64,000 bases of DNA from Schizochytrium sp. TIO01 (Eukaryota; Sar; Bigyra; Thraustochytrida; Thraustochytriidae), in contig SMSO01000032.1 of assembly GCA_004764695.1 (NCBI GenBank), forward strand, positions 7,832,668 through 7,896,667, in the 5' to 3' direction. Below are positions 54,584 to 64,000 of the stretch, piece by piece. The notes under the pieces are model-generated. The model had not been told where the DNA came from, did no database searches, and saw only the letters and a list, made by a program, of their open reading frames with translations. Position numbers and translations under genes: made by a program. Positions within the stretch are counted from its first letter, which is position 1. Every line of letters starts with the position of its first letter.

Positions 54584-56459
54584 TGCGCTCTTTGGGTCCT
54601 TCACGCTTGAGGCGATGTGTTGATACTTGTCTGCGAGCAGCACAGCGATCGATTGATTAGCGATTCTTCGCTCTCAGATATTTTTTCTTTATTTCTTGGC
54701 AACGTTCAGGACAGATCGACACAGCTAACAGTTAAATACAGCTGGATGCGTTTGACCCTGATGTTTCAATCACCACAAGCCCATTTATAGGGTCATTGGC
54801 CTCATGTATACTTCGCGTGCTTAAAGTAATGACGGAGATAGAAAAAGTCAACTAGGGGCTGTTTATAATAGCGATATGACTATACTAATATATATTTTGA
54901 TTTTCTGTGAATTTATTCAAGTTAACATCGGGATAGTACTACAATTTTTCAAGTCAAGCCAACGCTTGCTTTTGTTTTCCTGCAAATCTTCACAGTATAA
55001 ACACTATTGTGGGATATTACCTTGGCTAAACAATGAAAAGCGGATGCTATTCCTCAACGGAATGCAAATGAACATTTTGTGAGAGCGCCAAACTAGTATA
55101 AAGCATCACTTTAACTTCTCTTCGTGTTTCTTGAGAAAATTTAACTTGAGTAGTACACGGTGTTAGTTCACGAACCAATAGACCAAACACTGTGTTACAC
55201 CTAAGATACTCATTCTAAGAGGGTTTCTATCTAAAATAAGATCTTTATATAGAAAGCCTCAACTTGAGTGACGTAGTCTTCGTTTGGATGTAAACTTTTT
55301 ATTTAAATACAACAGTAGAAAATTTACTCATTGCTTTTGTAAATGTGTTGCTACAATAAACCCTGATTAATTTAGTCTTTCACCTGTTTCTTTCGTATTA
55401 ACGCTTTTAGCCTTTGAGAATGGACAATCGGTGTAATGATCGTCATCGTGCACGATAATAGATTCTAAGCTTTTTATCTGGTGGTAGAAATAGTAGGCGC
55501 TGCTAGTACTACGCCCTTATGCTATTCTGAATTTCTGCTATTAAGAGTACCTATTTACTACTAGTCTATTTCCTTCATATTGATGTTATTGTGAATGGGA
55601 GTCTTGCATTGCCGGCTCCATAAATGCGATATTCAACAAGTGGAGAAAATGGAGTCAATAGCGGCGAAGAGTAAAGTAAAGCAATGCAGACTTGGGTAAA
55701 AGGCAATGGATTTCAACATTAGGTATGTCCGAATGCCATGACGATATATGAAAGAATGTTCAAGCACGTACAACTTGTGAATGCGTTAAGGATGGCAGAA
55801 TGAGGTGCTATAGAAAGAAACTTGAACATCATCATTTGAACTACTATTGCTACTGGTTTCTAGTAGCATCCCTAATCATCGTCAAATCAATCATCCGATG
55901 AGAAAGAAGGTGATTCTGTCTGTCTCCTAGTGGTTACAAGTCCATTCCATTCCTCTTCGCTCCAGCTGCCAGAGGAGCGAGGCAAAGTCTGCCTGGCTGG
56001 GCAGACATCATTCCTGTGAGCTTGGCGCCTGGACCCTAAGCGCCAGACTTTCACAAGCTCAAAGTAGATCTTAGAGCGCGGATTCTTTTCTGATTTGGCT
56101 GAGATCTGAGCGTCGTCCACCTCTTCCCGGCTATTGCTGCTACCTCGTTTTCAATCCAACTAAACATACTTACGTGGGTAGAGTTATTCACTGGCACTGT
56201 TCTTTGATTGCTCTTCTTAAAATTAGAGCTGTCTCTAAACAGTATATATCAAATCGCTCCGTCTCATATAGATTCTATCCTCATTTTAATTTGTGGTGTC
56301 GATCAGAATCCTTTCTCGCTCGCCAATTCTTCCATTGTTGAACCAGTCGCGAATCAATCGTCACTGCGCCTTTGTTGCCAAGCATCTACGCAGTTCTTCT
56401 GGGCAAGCTGGCCTTTGGTTACACCGTATCGCATCGTATCGTGTAGCAATTTTCTCAGC
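54584..56459. other. Spacer and possible small gene between divergent genes
   Basis: Separates the phosphatase gene from the TTL-like gene. Most of it shows nothing. The interval 55887-56174 carries coding-like minus-strand frames, described separately. Confidence 0.5.
55887..56150 (-). other. Possible minus-strand exon
   Basis: A minus-strand frame of about 87 codons ends at 55887 with a plausible tail (SWSEEEWNGLV ... SPSFSSDD) and contains IYFELVKVWRLG. It has no in-frame ATG. An overlapping frame begins with ATG at about 56168 (MFSWIENEVAAIAGKRW) and stops earlier. A GTAAGT donor-like site sits at 56173. This pattern suits a spliced or frame-disrupted gene. No family is recognised. Confidence 0.25.
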
Positions 56460-58442
56460 ATGATCGGCGGCCGCGGAGGTGCCGGTGGGTTGACTGCGCG
56501 CCCTTTCGCGAGTAGACCGTCTAGGAAAGCGGACATTGAGGCGGCCAGTAGTAGTGATAGCAGCAGTGAAGATGAAGATGTTTCGAAGAAGAAGTCTGGC
56601 GGCTCTGGCAGCAGTGGCAGTGTAGGCCGCGCTCCCTTTGTCCACCTCTTCATTTGGGCTCTCTGCGCAGGCCTCATTTACCAAATTGGGATGCACCGTA
56701 GAAGACGCAGTAGTATCATGGGTGCTGGCGTTATTCCGCAGGCGAGTAGTAGCAGTGGATTTGTGGGAAGCCCTATGGGGGACAGTGACAAGGCAGGCGT
56801 GAATGCGGATGTGTGGACTGAGCATGACGCCCTTGTGACGAGCGATGAGCTGCGTACACCACAACCGTGGCAGCTGAGGGCCCATGATTCTGTACGCCGT
56901 AGTCTCAGTACCGAGCAGCGAACGATGCATACAAGTGTGTGTCGTAAACCTTTCATCCCCGTACAAGTAGACAACCCGTTTCAATCTGAAAATCAATTTG
57001 GATTCGTGAAAAGATCATATGTTTGTCTTCGTTTTGACAAAGGTCGCTGCCGTGGCCAAGCTATGGAGGATCTTTGGAATCGGCGGTACTACAAGAAGTA
57101 TGACGTTTTCGAAGCTAGTTTTTTCATGACTGATACTACTGCACTTAATAGACTCAAGCGCGATGACAAGGATAACTTCGACAAAATTATGTGGCAAAGT
57201 GAAGGTGAAAACTACATCAGTGCTCTTGACGGTGGTGATGCGATTAGTGGTAACAAGGCCAAGCAGTTGGAGGTTAAGCGCAACTTTACAGAGCAGTTTG
57301 GCTGTGATTACAACTCTTTGCGTCTTCAGCCTGCACAGTACACGATGCACAAACCCAAGGAATGCCGCGCTTTCTTCGCTTACGCAGAGTCTAGGCCCAA
57401 GCAGATGTGGATTAAGAAACCTATTCTTGGTCAAGGTGGTGTTGGTATTAGTTTGCACCAGGATCACACAGAGTTCGCGGACCTGCGTGCTTGCAAAAAA
57501 GCCAAGGCTGGTGAGGACAACAAGTACATCATCCAGGATTACATTAAGAAGCCACTTCTTATCAGTGGGCGTAAATTCGATATTCGCGTATACATGCTTA
57601 TCGCTTCAGCCATGCCCTACATTGTGTTTTATCACCCTGGTTACCTTCGCCGCTCAATCACAAGTTATTCTGCTGGAAGCACCAACCGTACAAACTTTTT
57701 GACTAACACTCACTTTCAGTCACTCGTGGAAAATTTTGAGCTCAAGGATCACATTTGGGGTTTCCCGCGCTTTCAGAAATATCTTTCGGATCACAATGTA
57801 GCTGGCTCGCAGTACATTTCTACTGTATTGAACTCTGCTATCAAGAAAGGTCTTCTCTTCAATTTTATGAGTGCCCGTGATGAGCTTGTACGTCGTCGCG
57901 GGTCATATCACTTGTTTGGTCTCGATTTTATGATCGATGAAGAATTGCGCGTACACTTCATTGAGGCCAACGGATATCCTGGTTTTACTTGGAGTAACGA
58001 TTTCCCAACCCGTACGCTTGTGACCCAAATGTTTGATATGCTGATCGAATTGCATGAATCGGGCTCGGCGTTCCAGCGTATGACTCAGGGTGATATGTAT
58101 GGTGGATTTGAGTGTATCTATAATGAGCTTGAGGATGATTGCGATGAAAAAATGTATAACCCATGCTATGATTTTGCACACTTTAATGCGGTGCCCATGA
58201 AAAAGGCTGCCGAAGCCATTTCGCAAATTCACGATACTGGACGTCGTACGCGTTATCAGGCTAACCAAAAGGTTAAGGCTGACGCCCGTCGTGCACAAGA
58301 GATTTGCAAAACACAAAATCTTAATATTGAGTCAGCAGAATGCTCGGCATTGATGAAATCTGAACGCCGGCGCAAGTTTGCTGTTACGTTTAAGGAAATC
58401 ACAGAGTGGGAGCTTATCAACACCTTTACAGCAGGTATGTAA
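56460..58442 (+). CDS. Membrane-anchored tubulin-tyrosine-ligase-like protein
   Basis: ATP-grasp amino-acid ligase family that adds Tyr, Glu or Gly to tubulin or other proteins. I take the ATG at 56460 (660 residues), not the earlier ATG at 56208, whose 84-residue extension looks untranslated. Layout: Gly/Arg-rich start with FASRPSRK, an acidic Ser cluster (30-40), a predicted transmembrane helix (about 59-77, PFVHLFIWALCAGLIYQIG) followed by MHRRRRS, a 100-residue linker, then the TTL domain (about 180-560). Visible motifs are WIKKPILGQGGVGI (317-330), YIIQDYIKKPLLISGRKFDIRVYML (356-380), and LFGLDFMIDEELRVHFIEANGYPGF (485-509), which hold the expected ATP- and metal-binding Lys, Arg, Asp, Glu and Asn residues. 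The membrane anchor is unusual for this family. Which modification it makes cannot be read from the sequence. Confidence 0.93.
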   Translation: MIGGRGGAGGLTARPFASRPSRKADIEAASSSDSSSEDEDVSKKKSGGSGSSGSVGRAPFVHLFIWALCAGLIYQIGMHRRRRSSIMGAGVIPQASSSSGFVGSPMGDSDKAGVNADVWTEHDALVTSDELRTPQPWQLRAHDSVRRSLSTEQRTMHTSVCRKPFIPVQVDNPFQSENQFGFVKRSYVCLRFDKGRCRGQAMEDLWNRRYYKKYDVFEASFFMTDTTALNRLKRDDKDNFDKIMWQSEGENYISALDGGDAISGNKAKQLEVKRNFTEQFGCDYNSLRLQPAQYTMHKPKECRAFFAYAESRPKQMWIKKPILGQGGVGISLHQDHTEFADLRACKKAKAGEDNKYIIQDYIKKPLLISGRKFDIRVYMLIASAMPYIVFYHPGYLRRSITSYSAGSTNRTNFLTNTHFQSLVENFELKDHIWGFPRFQKYLSDHNVAGSQYISTVLNSAIKKGLLFNFMSARDELVRRRGSYHLFGLDFMIDEELRVHFIEANGYPGFTWSNDFPTRTLVTQMFDMLIELHESGSAFQRMTQGDMYGGFECIYNELEDDCDEKMYNPCYDFAHFNAVPMKKAAEAISQIHDTGRRTRYQANQKVKADARRAQEICKTQNLNIESAECSALMKSERRRKFAVTFKEITEWELINTFTAGM

Positions 58443-60068
58443 CACTCTTTCTTTTTTATTTCTCAATTTGTTATCACCCTATGCGCCTCGAGTCAAAGGG
58501 CTTCTTCAGATTCATTTTGGGCGCGCACTCTCTTGTTTCTTCTTATACTGAAACAACGCCCTAGTACCCACAAAACAAACAACCAGAACCAGACTATTTA
58601 TGGTTTGATTTTTGGCATGTCAAACGTATGTCCGTATGGACCATCATGCATATCTAGCTGCAAATAAACAACTTATATGGAACTGCTTATTAGCAATGAC
58701 CCTTCCTTTACATTGTGTTTTAAAAGGTTTGGTGATTTTCCCCTCTTTCTTTTCATACCCCAGCACTCGATTCACCAAATATCTCTATGGTATAAATGAA
58801 GTTTTCATTTGGGGCAACATGCTCTCTCTGTCCAATGACCTCCTGTGCTGAGTGAAGTCATGGTAGTACGAGTACTAGAGAAGACATGTGGGTTTCTCAG
58901 ATGTTACGAATTGAGTTCTAATCAAAGTTGAAGTAAAAATCTGATAAGAGTAGCTTTGACTCCTGAGAGTGGTCTTGTGCTCCATGTCGCCCACTCACTT
59001 TCGCCAAAGTGCATAGTAGTACAAGGTATCTAGGCCTACGTTGAAAGAGAGGAAGTCTAAGCCATTCAAATTCTTACATCTTGCAAGCTGAGATCTGAGT
59101 GACATGGCTTAAAATCTCATTGAGTGGAGTCACTATCTATCAAAAAATTCATCGTTATTCCGCACATATCGTGACAATGCGATAGAACAAGGATATACTC
59201 GATCACTTTACGTAGAGAGAGCTGACAAGTCCGGCGTTTAACGTAAGCGATGCAATGGAGCGCTGCGGCAACATGGCTTAAGAGCACAGGCGAAGGAGTT
59301 TAGTGAAGCGCCACGCGACAACTCGTGCCTCTCAGAAACCTGCTTCTCCTCTCCACACTGGGCTCATGAGAGGCAGTGTAGCCTCCTCTACTCGCAGCAA
59401 CTGCGGGTGTTGTCTGCGTATAAGTGAACTACTCCGCAAATAGCTCCATTGTAGACCGAGATTCTCTACTGTGTCAACAGGAATAACTCACTATTTTAGA
59501 AATGAAAAAAGTCACTCAATGGCCCCACTCGCGTACCCCTGGTATTTTATATACCATATTTATATACAATAGGTACTAGAAAACAAAGAGACGACCCACT
59601 TTGAAGGACGCCTAAGAACTTCAACTATGGCAGACCTGAAAGGGAAAGCAAATCCAGAAACGGGGCCTCAAAAGCCACGAGTAGGCCCAACAAGCAAACC
59701 ACTCGCAGGGAAAAGTCTTCCTGCCGTCTGGGTTGATTGGTCGTAGCTGAGTCGCTGGGGCAAGGAAGAAACCGACGAGGTCCCGAAACAATAGGAGAAT
59801 TGAGCTGTCAGATAAACGATTTACTCTTCTTAGCTTCGATTGAGCTTCGTCTCCTGCGAAAGAAGACGCATCGGATTGGCAACACTGCTCGGAAGGAACC
59901 AGTGCACAGCATACTGCGTATCTCCCGTAGATTTGTAGGCGAGAGTGGTGAGCGTCTTTGCGTGGAATTAAGAAAACGACATCGCTAAGAGTTAGGTTGA
60001 GGACCCCTAAGAAGTCGGTCGCCTTTTAAATAGTTCTACACGTTGTGTCCCACTGTCAGCTAACTAGC
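58443..60068. other. Spacer
   Basis: 3' flank of the TTL-like gene with an AATAAA hexamer near 58663, then about 1.4 kb without a gene. A 79-codon frame at 58612 and an 83-codon frame at 59737 have no further support. Confidence 0.55.
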
Positions 60069-60359
60069 ATGTGCCCTCTTAGATATATTGTATTCGCCGT
60101 GAGTGCAATTGTTGCTCTGATTGTGCTCTTCTGGGGTCAATCCTCGCCTGAAAAGCTGGAGAATGCTAAACTTTCGAATGACAATGACGACTCAAAGGAG
60201 AAACTCTTGAATGAGGGCAGCAACGAGACATCATCATCATCGAAAGATATCTCCTCAGGGAAACTACAAAACGAAAGTAAGCGGTCAACACGCCCGATTG
60301 ATTTCTTTACTGGACGCTACCTCTATGATAAATACCGTGAATACAGAGGTATCATTTGA
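60069..60359 (+). CDS. Small single-pass membrane protein, unknown
   Basis: 96 residues from the ATG at 60069 (the GTG eight codons earlier is not a likely start). Residues 6-23 form one hydrophobic segment (YIVFAVSAIVALIVLFWG) next to a short basic start, so it is a signal-anchor or uncleaved signal. The middle is Ser/Asn/Lys/Glu-rich and probably disordered. The end, RPIDFFTGRYLYDKYREYRG, is aromatic and basic and looks conserved in character. The final codons overlap a donor-like AGAG/GTATCA, so a further exon is possible, but none is obvious before the OTU gene. No family is recognised. Confidence 0.55.
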   Translation: MCPLRYIVFAVSAIVALIVLFWGQSSPEKLENAKLSNDNDDSKEKLLNEGSNETSSSSKDISSGKLQNESKRSTRPIDFFTGRYLYDKYREYRGII

Positions 60360-60983
60360 TTTTGGAGACAATTCTTCACTTTAAAAATCATTTTATGGGG
60401 AGATAAATCTTAGTCTTCTGGGCCACAAGTCATGTGGTTGTGTATCATATTAAGATCAAATCAAATGAGCCTTGCGCAGCATCAACAACTTAATCACCAC
60501 GAGCATACTTCTTCAACAATTTAAAGTTCAAACAAATAAATGAGTAAATTTAAAAAAGCAAAAAAACCTGCTTCATCTCTCTTCTATCGAGAAGCGTTCA
60601 ACTGATATCTTGCGTGCCTGAAGAATTAAAGTTCCAACGTTAACCTTTGATATAAAATAAATAATAGAAACCACACTTCGAATTTGTATCATTTCTACTT
60701 AAAGCAGTACCACCGTTTTTATTTTTCCTTGCTAATAAAAAATACACTGGTACACCGATGCAAAGCCTCTCCTGAGAAAACAAGCATCAATCATCCAGGA
60801 TAATAGAAAACAGAGTACAAAAAAAAACATATTGTTGAGAATTTTAAGAACAAAGAACGGGTGCTTGACTAAAAACAACACTTCAAGAGTGAACGTGTAG
60901 ACAAAATATATCAAGATAAAGGAAGAGGCAAATGAATAAGAGGTGGCATTCAAAGGGAAACACAAGAACACAATTAAAAGCAA
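60360..60983. other. Spacer between convergent genes
   Basis: AT-rich 3' flanks of the small membrane protein and OTU genes. An 83-codon Phe/Leu-rich frame on the minus strand directly follows the OTU stop and is probably chance. Confidence 0.6.
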
Positions 60984-62828
60984 TCAATTCGAATACTTGC
61001 CCTCAGCCCCGTCATCATCAACGTCATCGAGATCCTGAGTAGCGAGGCGGAACCCATTCAAACCAGAATGGCGTCTAGAAGAATTGAGAACATTGCGGAA
61101 CTTACGGATTACGCCACGCAGACGCATTTCAGGTGGATCCCATGCATCAGCAGAGATGTCGGCCATATATTTATGGCCAGAAGAATCTCGCTCCTGGCGG
61201 CAGACGTAAGGAATTACGGAATTGTAATGGTTATTGCCATGAAATGAAAGTCGAATAGGAATATAAGGTCCCATTTCCCTATCTGAGGGCAAGTCACCAT
61301 CAAAATGTAACTTCAGAGGCTCCGTATTTGAACCAAGTCCAGTGGCTGTGTAAATCTCTATGGGGCGGTCATAGAGCTCCTCCATAGCGCGGATCTCAGG
61401 ATCGTCTCCCCACACCTTGAGTTGACGTTTATTCTCTACATATTGGTCAAACTGATCTGAGCCTAGGAGTGGAGCAAACCTGTTACGATTCTTCTCCAAG
61501 TAGTCACAACAGTCTGATCGTACGATGTCGTGGCGCTCAGGATCACCGTACACTTGGTGTGCAACGGCACGAAAGAGGCAGTTGCCATCGGGCTCAACAG
61601 GAAAAACTGTGAGTTTACGATCCTTTTGGAGATTTCTCTCAAAAACACCATCCAAGCCAGCATTACTCTCGAGGCCGCTTTCGGTATGGCTGGCAAACGG
61701 CGCAAGACGGTCGGCTTGCTCAAGGACATGGAACCACTCATCGTAAAAGTTGGACCACCCCACAAACGTGACACGAATAAAATATTGACCAGAGGTAGCC
61801 ACCACCTGGCATTTTCGCCAACGTTTAATTGTCCTTTTGCCATTCTTGCTTAAAAAACGATCCTCAACGTCCAAGACATCCCCCACTTGATATGAGTGGT
61901 GGACTAGATGAGGAGAGGACATTGTCTCATAGGCAGAAAAGGAGCTGGAATCGTCAATGTCTATCTGACCTGTTTCGGAGTAAGCATTTGGCTGAGAGTC
62001 CGTGTCTAGAAATCGCACACTAACCTTGCCATCATCAGTAGTATTAAGAACCGCTGCGGGACGCCAGCGCCATCCTGTCTGCGGCACACGATCGTCCTTC
62101 CCCGCATCTCGACGATGAGGAGATTTCGGAGCAGGTGCTGCTAGTGGAACACTCTTATCCAAGACATCAATAAATTGCACCATCCCACCATCGGTTGCGA
62201 GATGATCGGGAGATTCTGGGTACATAGCAGCCATATCGTTATCGTCAAGCGTGAGACCAACTAGGTGTGGATGGGAGTTTGCCTGCGATCGTACCATAGG
62301 CACGGCCATAGGTGTTCGAAGCCTGCCAGATGCTCCAGAGCCAGCGTCTGGCACGGCTCTAGCTACAGCTACAACCTCACCAGTATCAGCATCGTCCAAA
62401 GCTTCTGACTGAATTTCTACACCAGTCTGAGACCGAGATGATCTTGGCCGAGCACGTGCTTTTGCACGCGCTTCCTCCATTAGCTCAGCTTCTCGTTCTG
62501 CCTTTGCTCGCATAGCACCTTGTCGTTGAACAAGCTCTGGACTCAACTCCCGGTCGGGCTCGCGTGAAGCGGTGTGAGCCGTCTGGGCAACTGGGATCAA
62601 ACCCGGAGTCGTTGGGTTTGCTGTGTGCTGACCTCGCATCGCAAGGCGAGATTTGATGGATTTCCTCGAGATTGGGAGCACTTGTCTTTGATTTTCGTAC
62701 GTAATTGCAACAAAGACTCCGCCTTTGCTATCCACGGATTCCACAACGCCGGGATACCAAACCTTATTCGCTAAGACATCTACAGGGTCGCCCTTTTGAA
62801 TGCGCTGCGCGGCTTGACTGTTGCCCAT
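60984..62828 (-). CDS. OTU-family deubiquitinase with Tudor-like modules
   Basis: Predicted cysteine protease that cleaves ubiquitin chains. 614 residues. The OTU domain spans about 405-545: PDGNCLFRAVAHQVYG holds Asp414 and nucleophile Cys417, then WGDDPEIRAMEELYDRPIEIY (473-493), and catalytic His534 in GNNHYNSVI. Before it lie a small SH3/Tudor-like module (about 10-60, KVWYPGVVESVD), a basic helical segment (100-135), a second strand-rich segment (about 250-290), and a Tudor-knot-like module (about 314-375) with FVGWSNFYDEWF, the characteristic aromatic pattern. The protein starts MGNSQAAQ, compatible with N-myristoylation at Gly2. The C-terminus is acidic. The arrangement suggests a protease steered by methyl-lysine or other peptide readers, which is inference. 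Confidence 0.93.
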   Translation of the reverse strand: MGNSQAAQRIQKGDPVDVLANKVWYPGVVESVDSKGGVFVAITYENQRQVLPISRKSIKSRLAMRGQHTANPTTPGLIPVAQTAHTASREPDRELSPELVQRQGAMRAKAEREAELMEEARAKARARPRSSRSQTGVEIQSEALDDADTGEVVAVARAVPDAGSGASGRLRTPMAVPMVRSQANSHPHLVGLTLDDNDMAAMYPESPDHLATDGGMVQFIDVLDKSVPLAAPAPKSPHRRDAGKDDRVPQTGWRWRPAAVLNTTDDGKVSVRFLDTDSQPNAYSETGQIDIDDSSSFSAYETMSSPHLVHHSYQVGDVLDVEDRFLSKNGKRTIKRWRKCQVVATSGQYFIRVTFVGWSNFYDEWFHVLEQADRLAPFASHTESGLESNAGLDGVFERNLQKDRKLTVFPVEPDGNCLFRAVAHQVYGDPERHDIVRSDCCDYLEKNRNRFAPLLGSDQFDQYVENKRQLKVWGDDPEIRAMEELYDRPIEIYTATGLGSNTEPLKLHFDGDLPSDREMGPYIPIRLSFHGNNHYNSVIPYVCRQERDSSGHKYMADISADAWDPPEMRLRGVIRKFRNVLNSSRRHSGLNGFRLATQDLDDVDDDGAEGKYSN

Positions 62829-64000
62829 TTTACCTCAAGGACTTTGCGCACAAAACTGACTGTTTGGATTGGTCTGTCACAATTAATGTGATCAAATGTG
62901 CTAGTTGAAGTATTGTCTCCTTGCCACAAGAAGGCTGGAATGGAGAACCTTTGCAGAAAGGACCAGAAGTCTACTCTAAAACTACACCAATGTAATGTTA
63001 TGGAATGCTGCCGTGAAAACTTCGCTGGCAAAGAACTTCTTGCGATGTCCCCCTCCAAGCAAGAGCCGTGTAGAATTAGCGAGAGCAGGGTCTCCAGTAG
63101 TTTATATCACTTCGCAATTTCACGAATCGTTTGCTTTGAACAGCAGCGAGCGAGGGTTTCCTTGGAGCCCACGTAATGATCTCGTTCTCCAAGATCCTTA
63201 GGGCAGACTCTATTTCTTTGCAGACTCGTTTCGAAAAGTCTTTGAAGCAGGCCACTGAGCTCCCCCCTCAACTCGCCCCTGCTTCAGACGCCAGATTGGT
63301 CTCTGCAGAAAGCTTACGCCGTCAAGGCGCGAGCGAGCCAGCAGCAAGGAGAGCGGGCGTGAGACGGAATTGATTTCTATTATTTTCACTTTCTTTCACT
63401 TTCATTTTGTTTTCACTGATTTCCTCTTTCTTATCTATTTGATTCTTGTGCGTCTTCCTTTCTTCTTTTGTCTCTCTTAGATTTGCGATCAATCGGCACC
63501 TTATCAGACTCTAGCCAAGTCCTGTACTTTTTAATTTTTATTTTTTATTTTTTTTAACAAAACAGATTCGAAAGGAACAAAAGAAAGTACCTAGTTAGTA
63601 TTATGTAGTGCCTACTACCTAGGGTAAAATCACTATGCACGGTAGGAGTTGTAGTAGGTAGATATTATGCTTTAAACCTCGGTAAAAACAAGCAAAACGA
63701 TCAATAGGATTACCGCGAGCACTCTGAGACACTCTGCAGGGACCTTCAAGATCAGGAAACGACTTTTGATTCATTGGGTGGTTTACTGATTGTTATATTT
63801 CACTGACGCCGATCAGTTCTTTCTCACAGATTAAAGAAGAGAGAAACTGTATAGGAAAAACCTCTTTCAATAATTGCAAAACTGCTGTACAGTAGTAACT
63901 ATGTATGTAGTAGGTATCTCTACCTACGTACTAATGACCAAGAAAATGAAAGTAAACAAAAGATTAGGGACCTACACAAATAATGCATCAACGATGACGG
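62829..64000. other. Spacer, 5' flank of the OTU gene
   Basis: No gene is seen. Short frames at 62898-63201 overlap each other without support. The last 400 bases are rich in TACCTAC / GTAGGTA-type motifs (for example 63600-63660 and 63900-63935). Confidence 0.55.

Noticed and set aside
56208-56459. 84-residue N-terminal extension of the TTL-like protein
   Set aside because: Its composition is unlike the rest of the protein. A well-placed ATG at 56460 begins the Gly/Arg-rich, protein-like sequence.

Overview
The window is nuclear DNA of a unicellular eukaryote. Protein genes lie on both strands without operons, are separated by 0.5-12 kb of AT-rich, microsatellite-laden spacer, and are mostly single long exons. 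One intron is proven here by exact family alignment: a 377-bp GT-AG intron in the nucleoside diphosphate kinase gene. A VPS11 subunit, a lysosomal-type GH89 glucosidase, a CHD-like remodeler, a tubulin-ligase-like protein and an OTU protease fit a protist. A heterokont such as a labyrinthulomycete/thraustochytrid is my best guess, from gene style only; nothing in the sequence proves it.

Layout. 1-12.7 kb: no well-supported gene, many simple repeats, a strongly pyrimidine-rich stretch (about 9-12.3 kb) and a few coding-like short ORFs. 12.7-14.0 kb (+): CAMK-like kinase with a mitochondrial presequence. 14.5-15.0 kb: a 130-bp element present twice. 15.7-16.6 kb (-): nucleoside diphosphate kinase. 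18.8-20.8 kb (+): unknown mitochondrial-like membrane protein with 18-residue helical repeats. 21.7-24.2 kb (+): secreted/lysosomal alpha-N-acetylglucosaminidase. 25.1-25.5 kb (+): small single-pass protein. 26.9-30.3 kb (-): VPS11 with a degenerate RING. 31.0-32.6 kb (-): Golgi-type sulfotransferase. 32.6-38.7 kb: spacer. 38.7-45.4 kb (+): 2244-residue CHD-like remodeler with chromo, bromo, SNF2, ARID and GATA-like modules and a long acidic/lysine heptad tail. 46.7-48.0 kb (-): PH-like unknown. 48-54 kb: spacer. 54.0-54.6 kb (-): dual-specificity phosphatase. 56.5-58.4 kb (+): membrane-anchored TTL-like protein. 60.1-60.4 kb (+): small single-pass protein. 61.0-62.8 kb (-): OTU deubiquitinase with Tudor-like modules.

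The genes do not form one pathway. Thematic links are inferential: three products look mitochondrial (kinase, 18-mer repeat protein, 136-residue protein), and three belong to the endolysosomal/Golgi system (GH89, VPS11, sulfotransferase). The most unusual object is the remodeler, whose bromodomain appears to be inserted inside the second chromodomain. Other points of interest are loss of zinc ligands in VPS11, a missing expected catalytic glutamate in the GH89 enzyme, and a coding-like in-frame continuation after the remodeler's stop codon.
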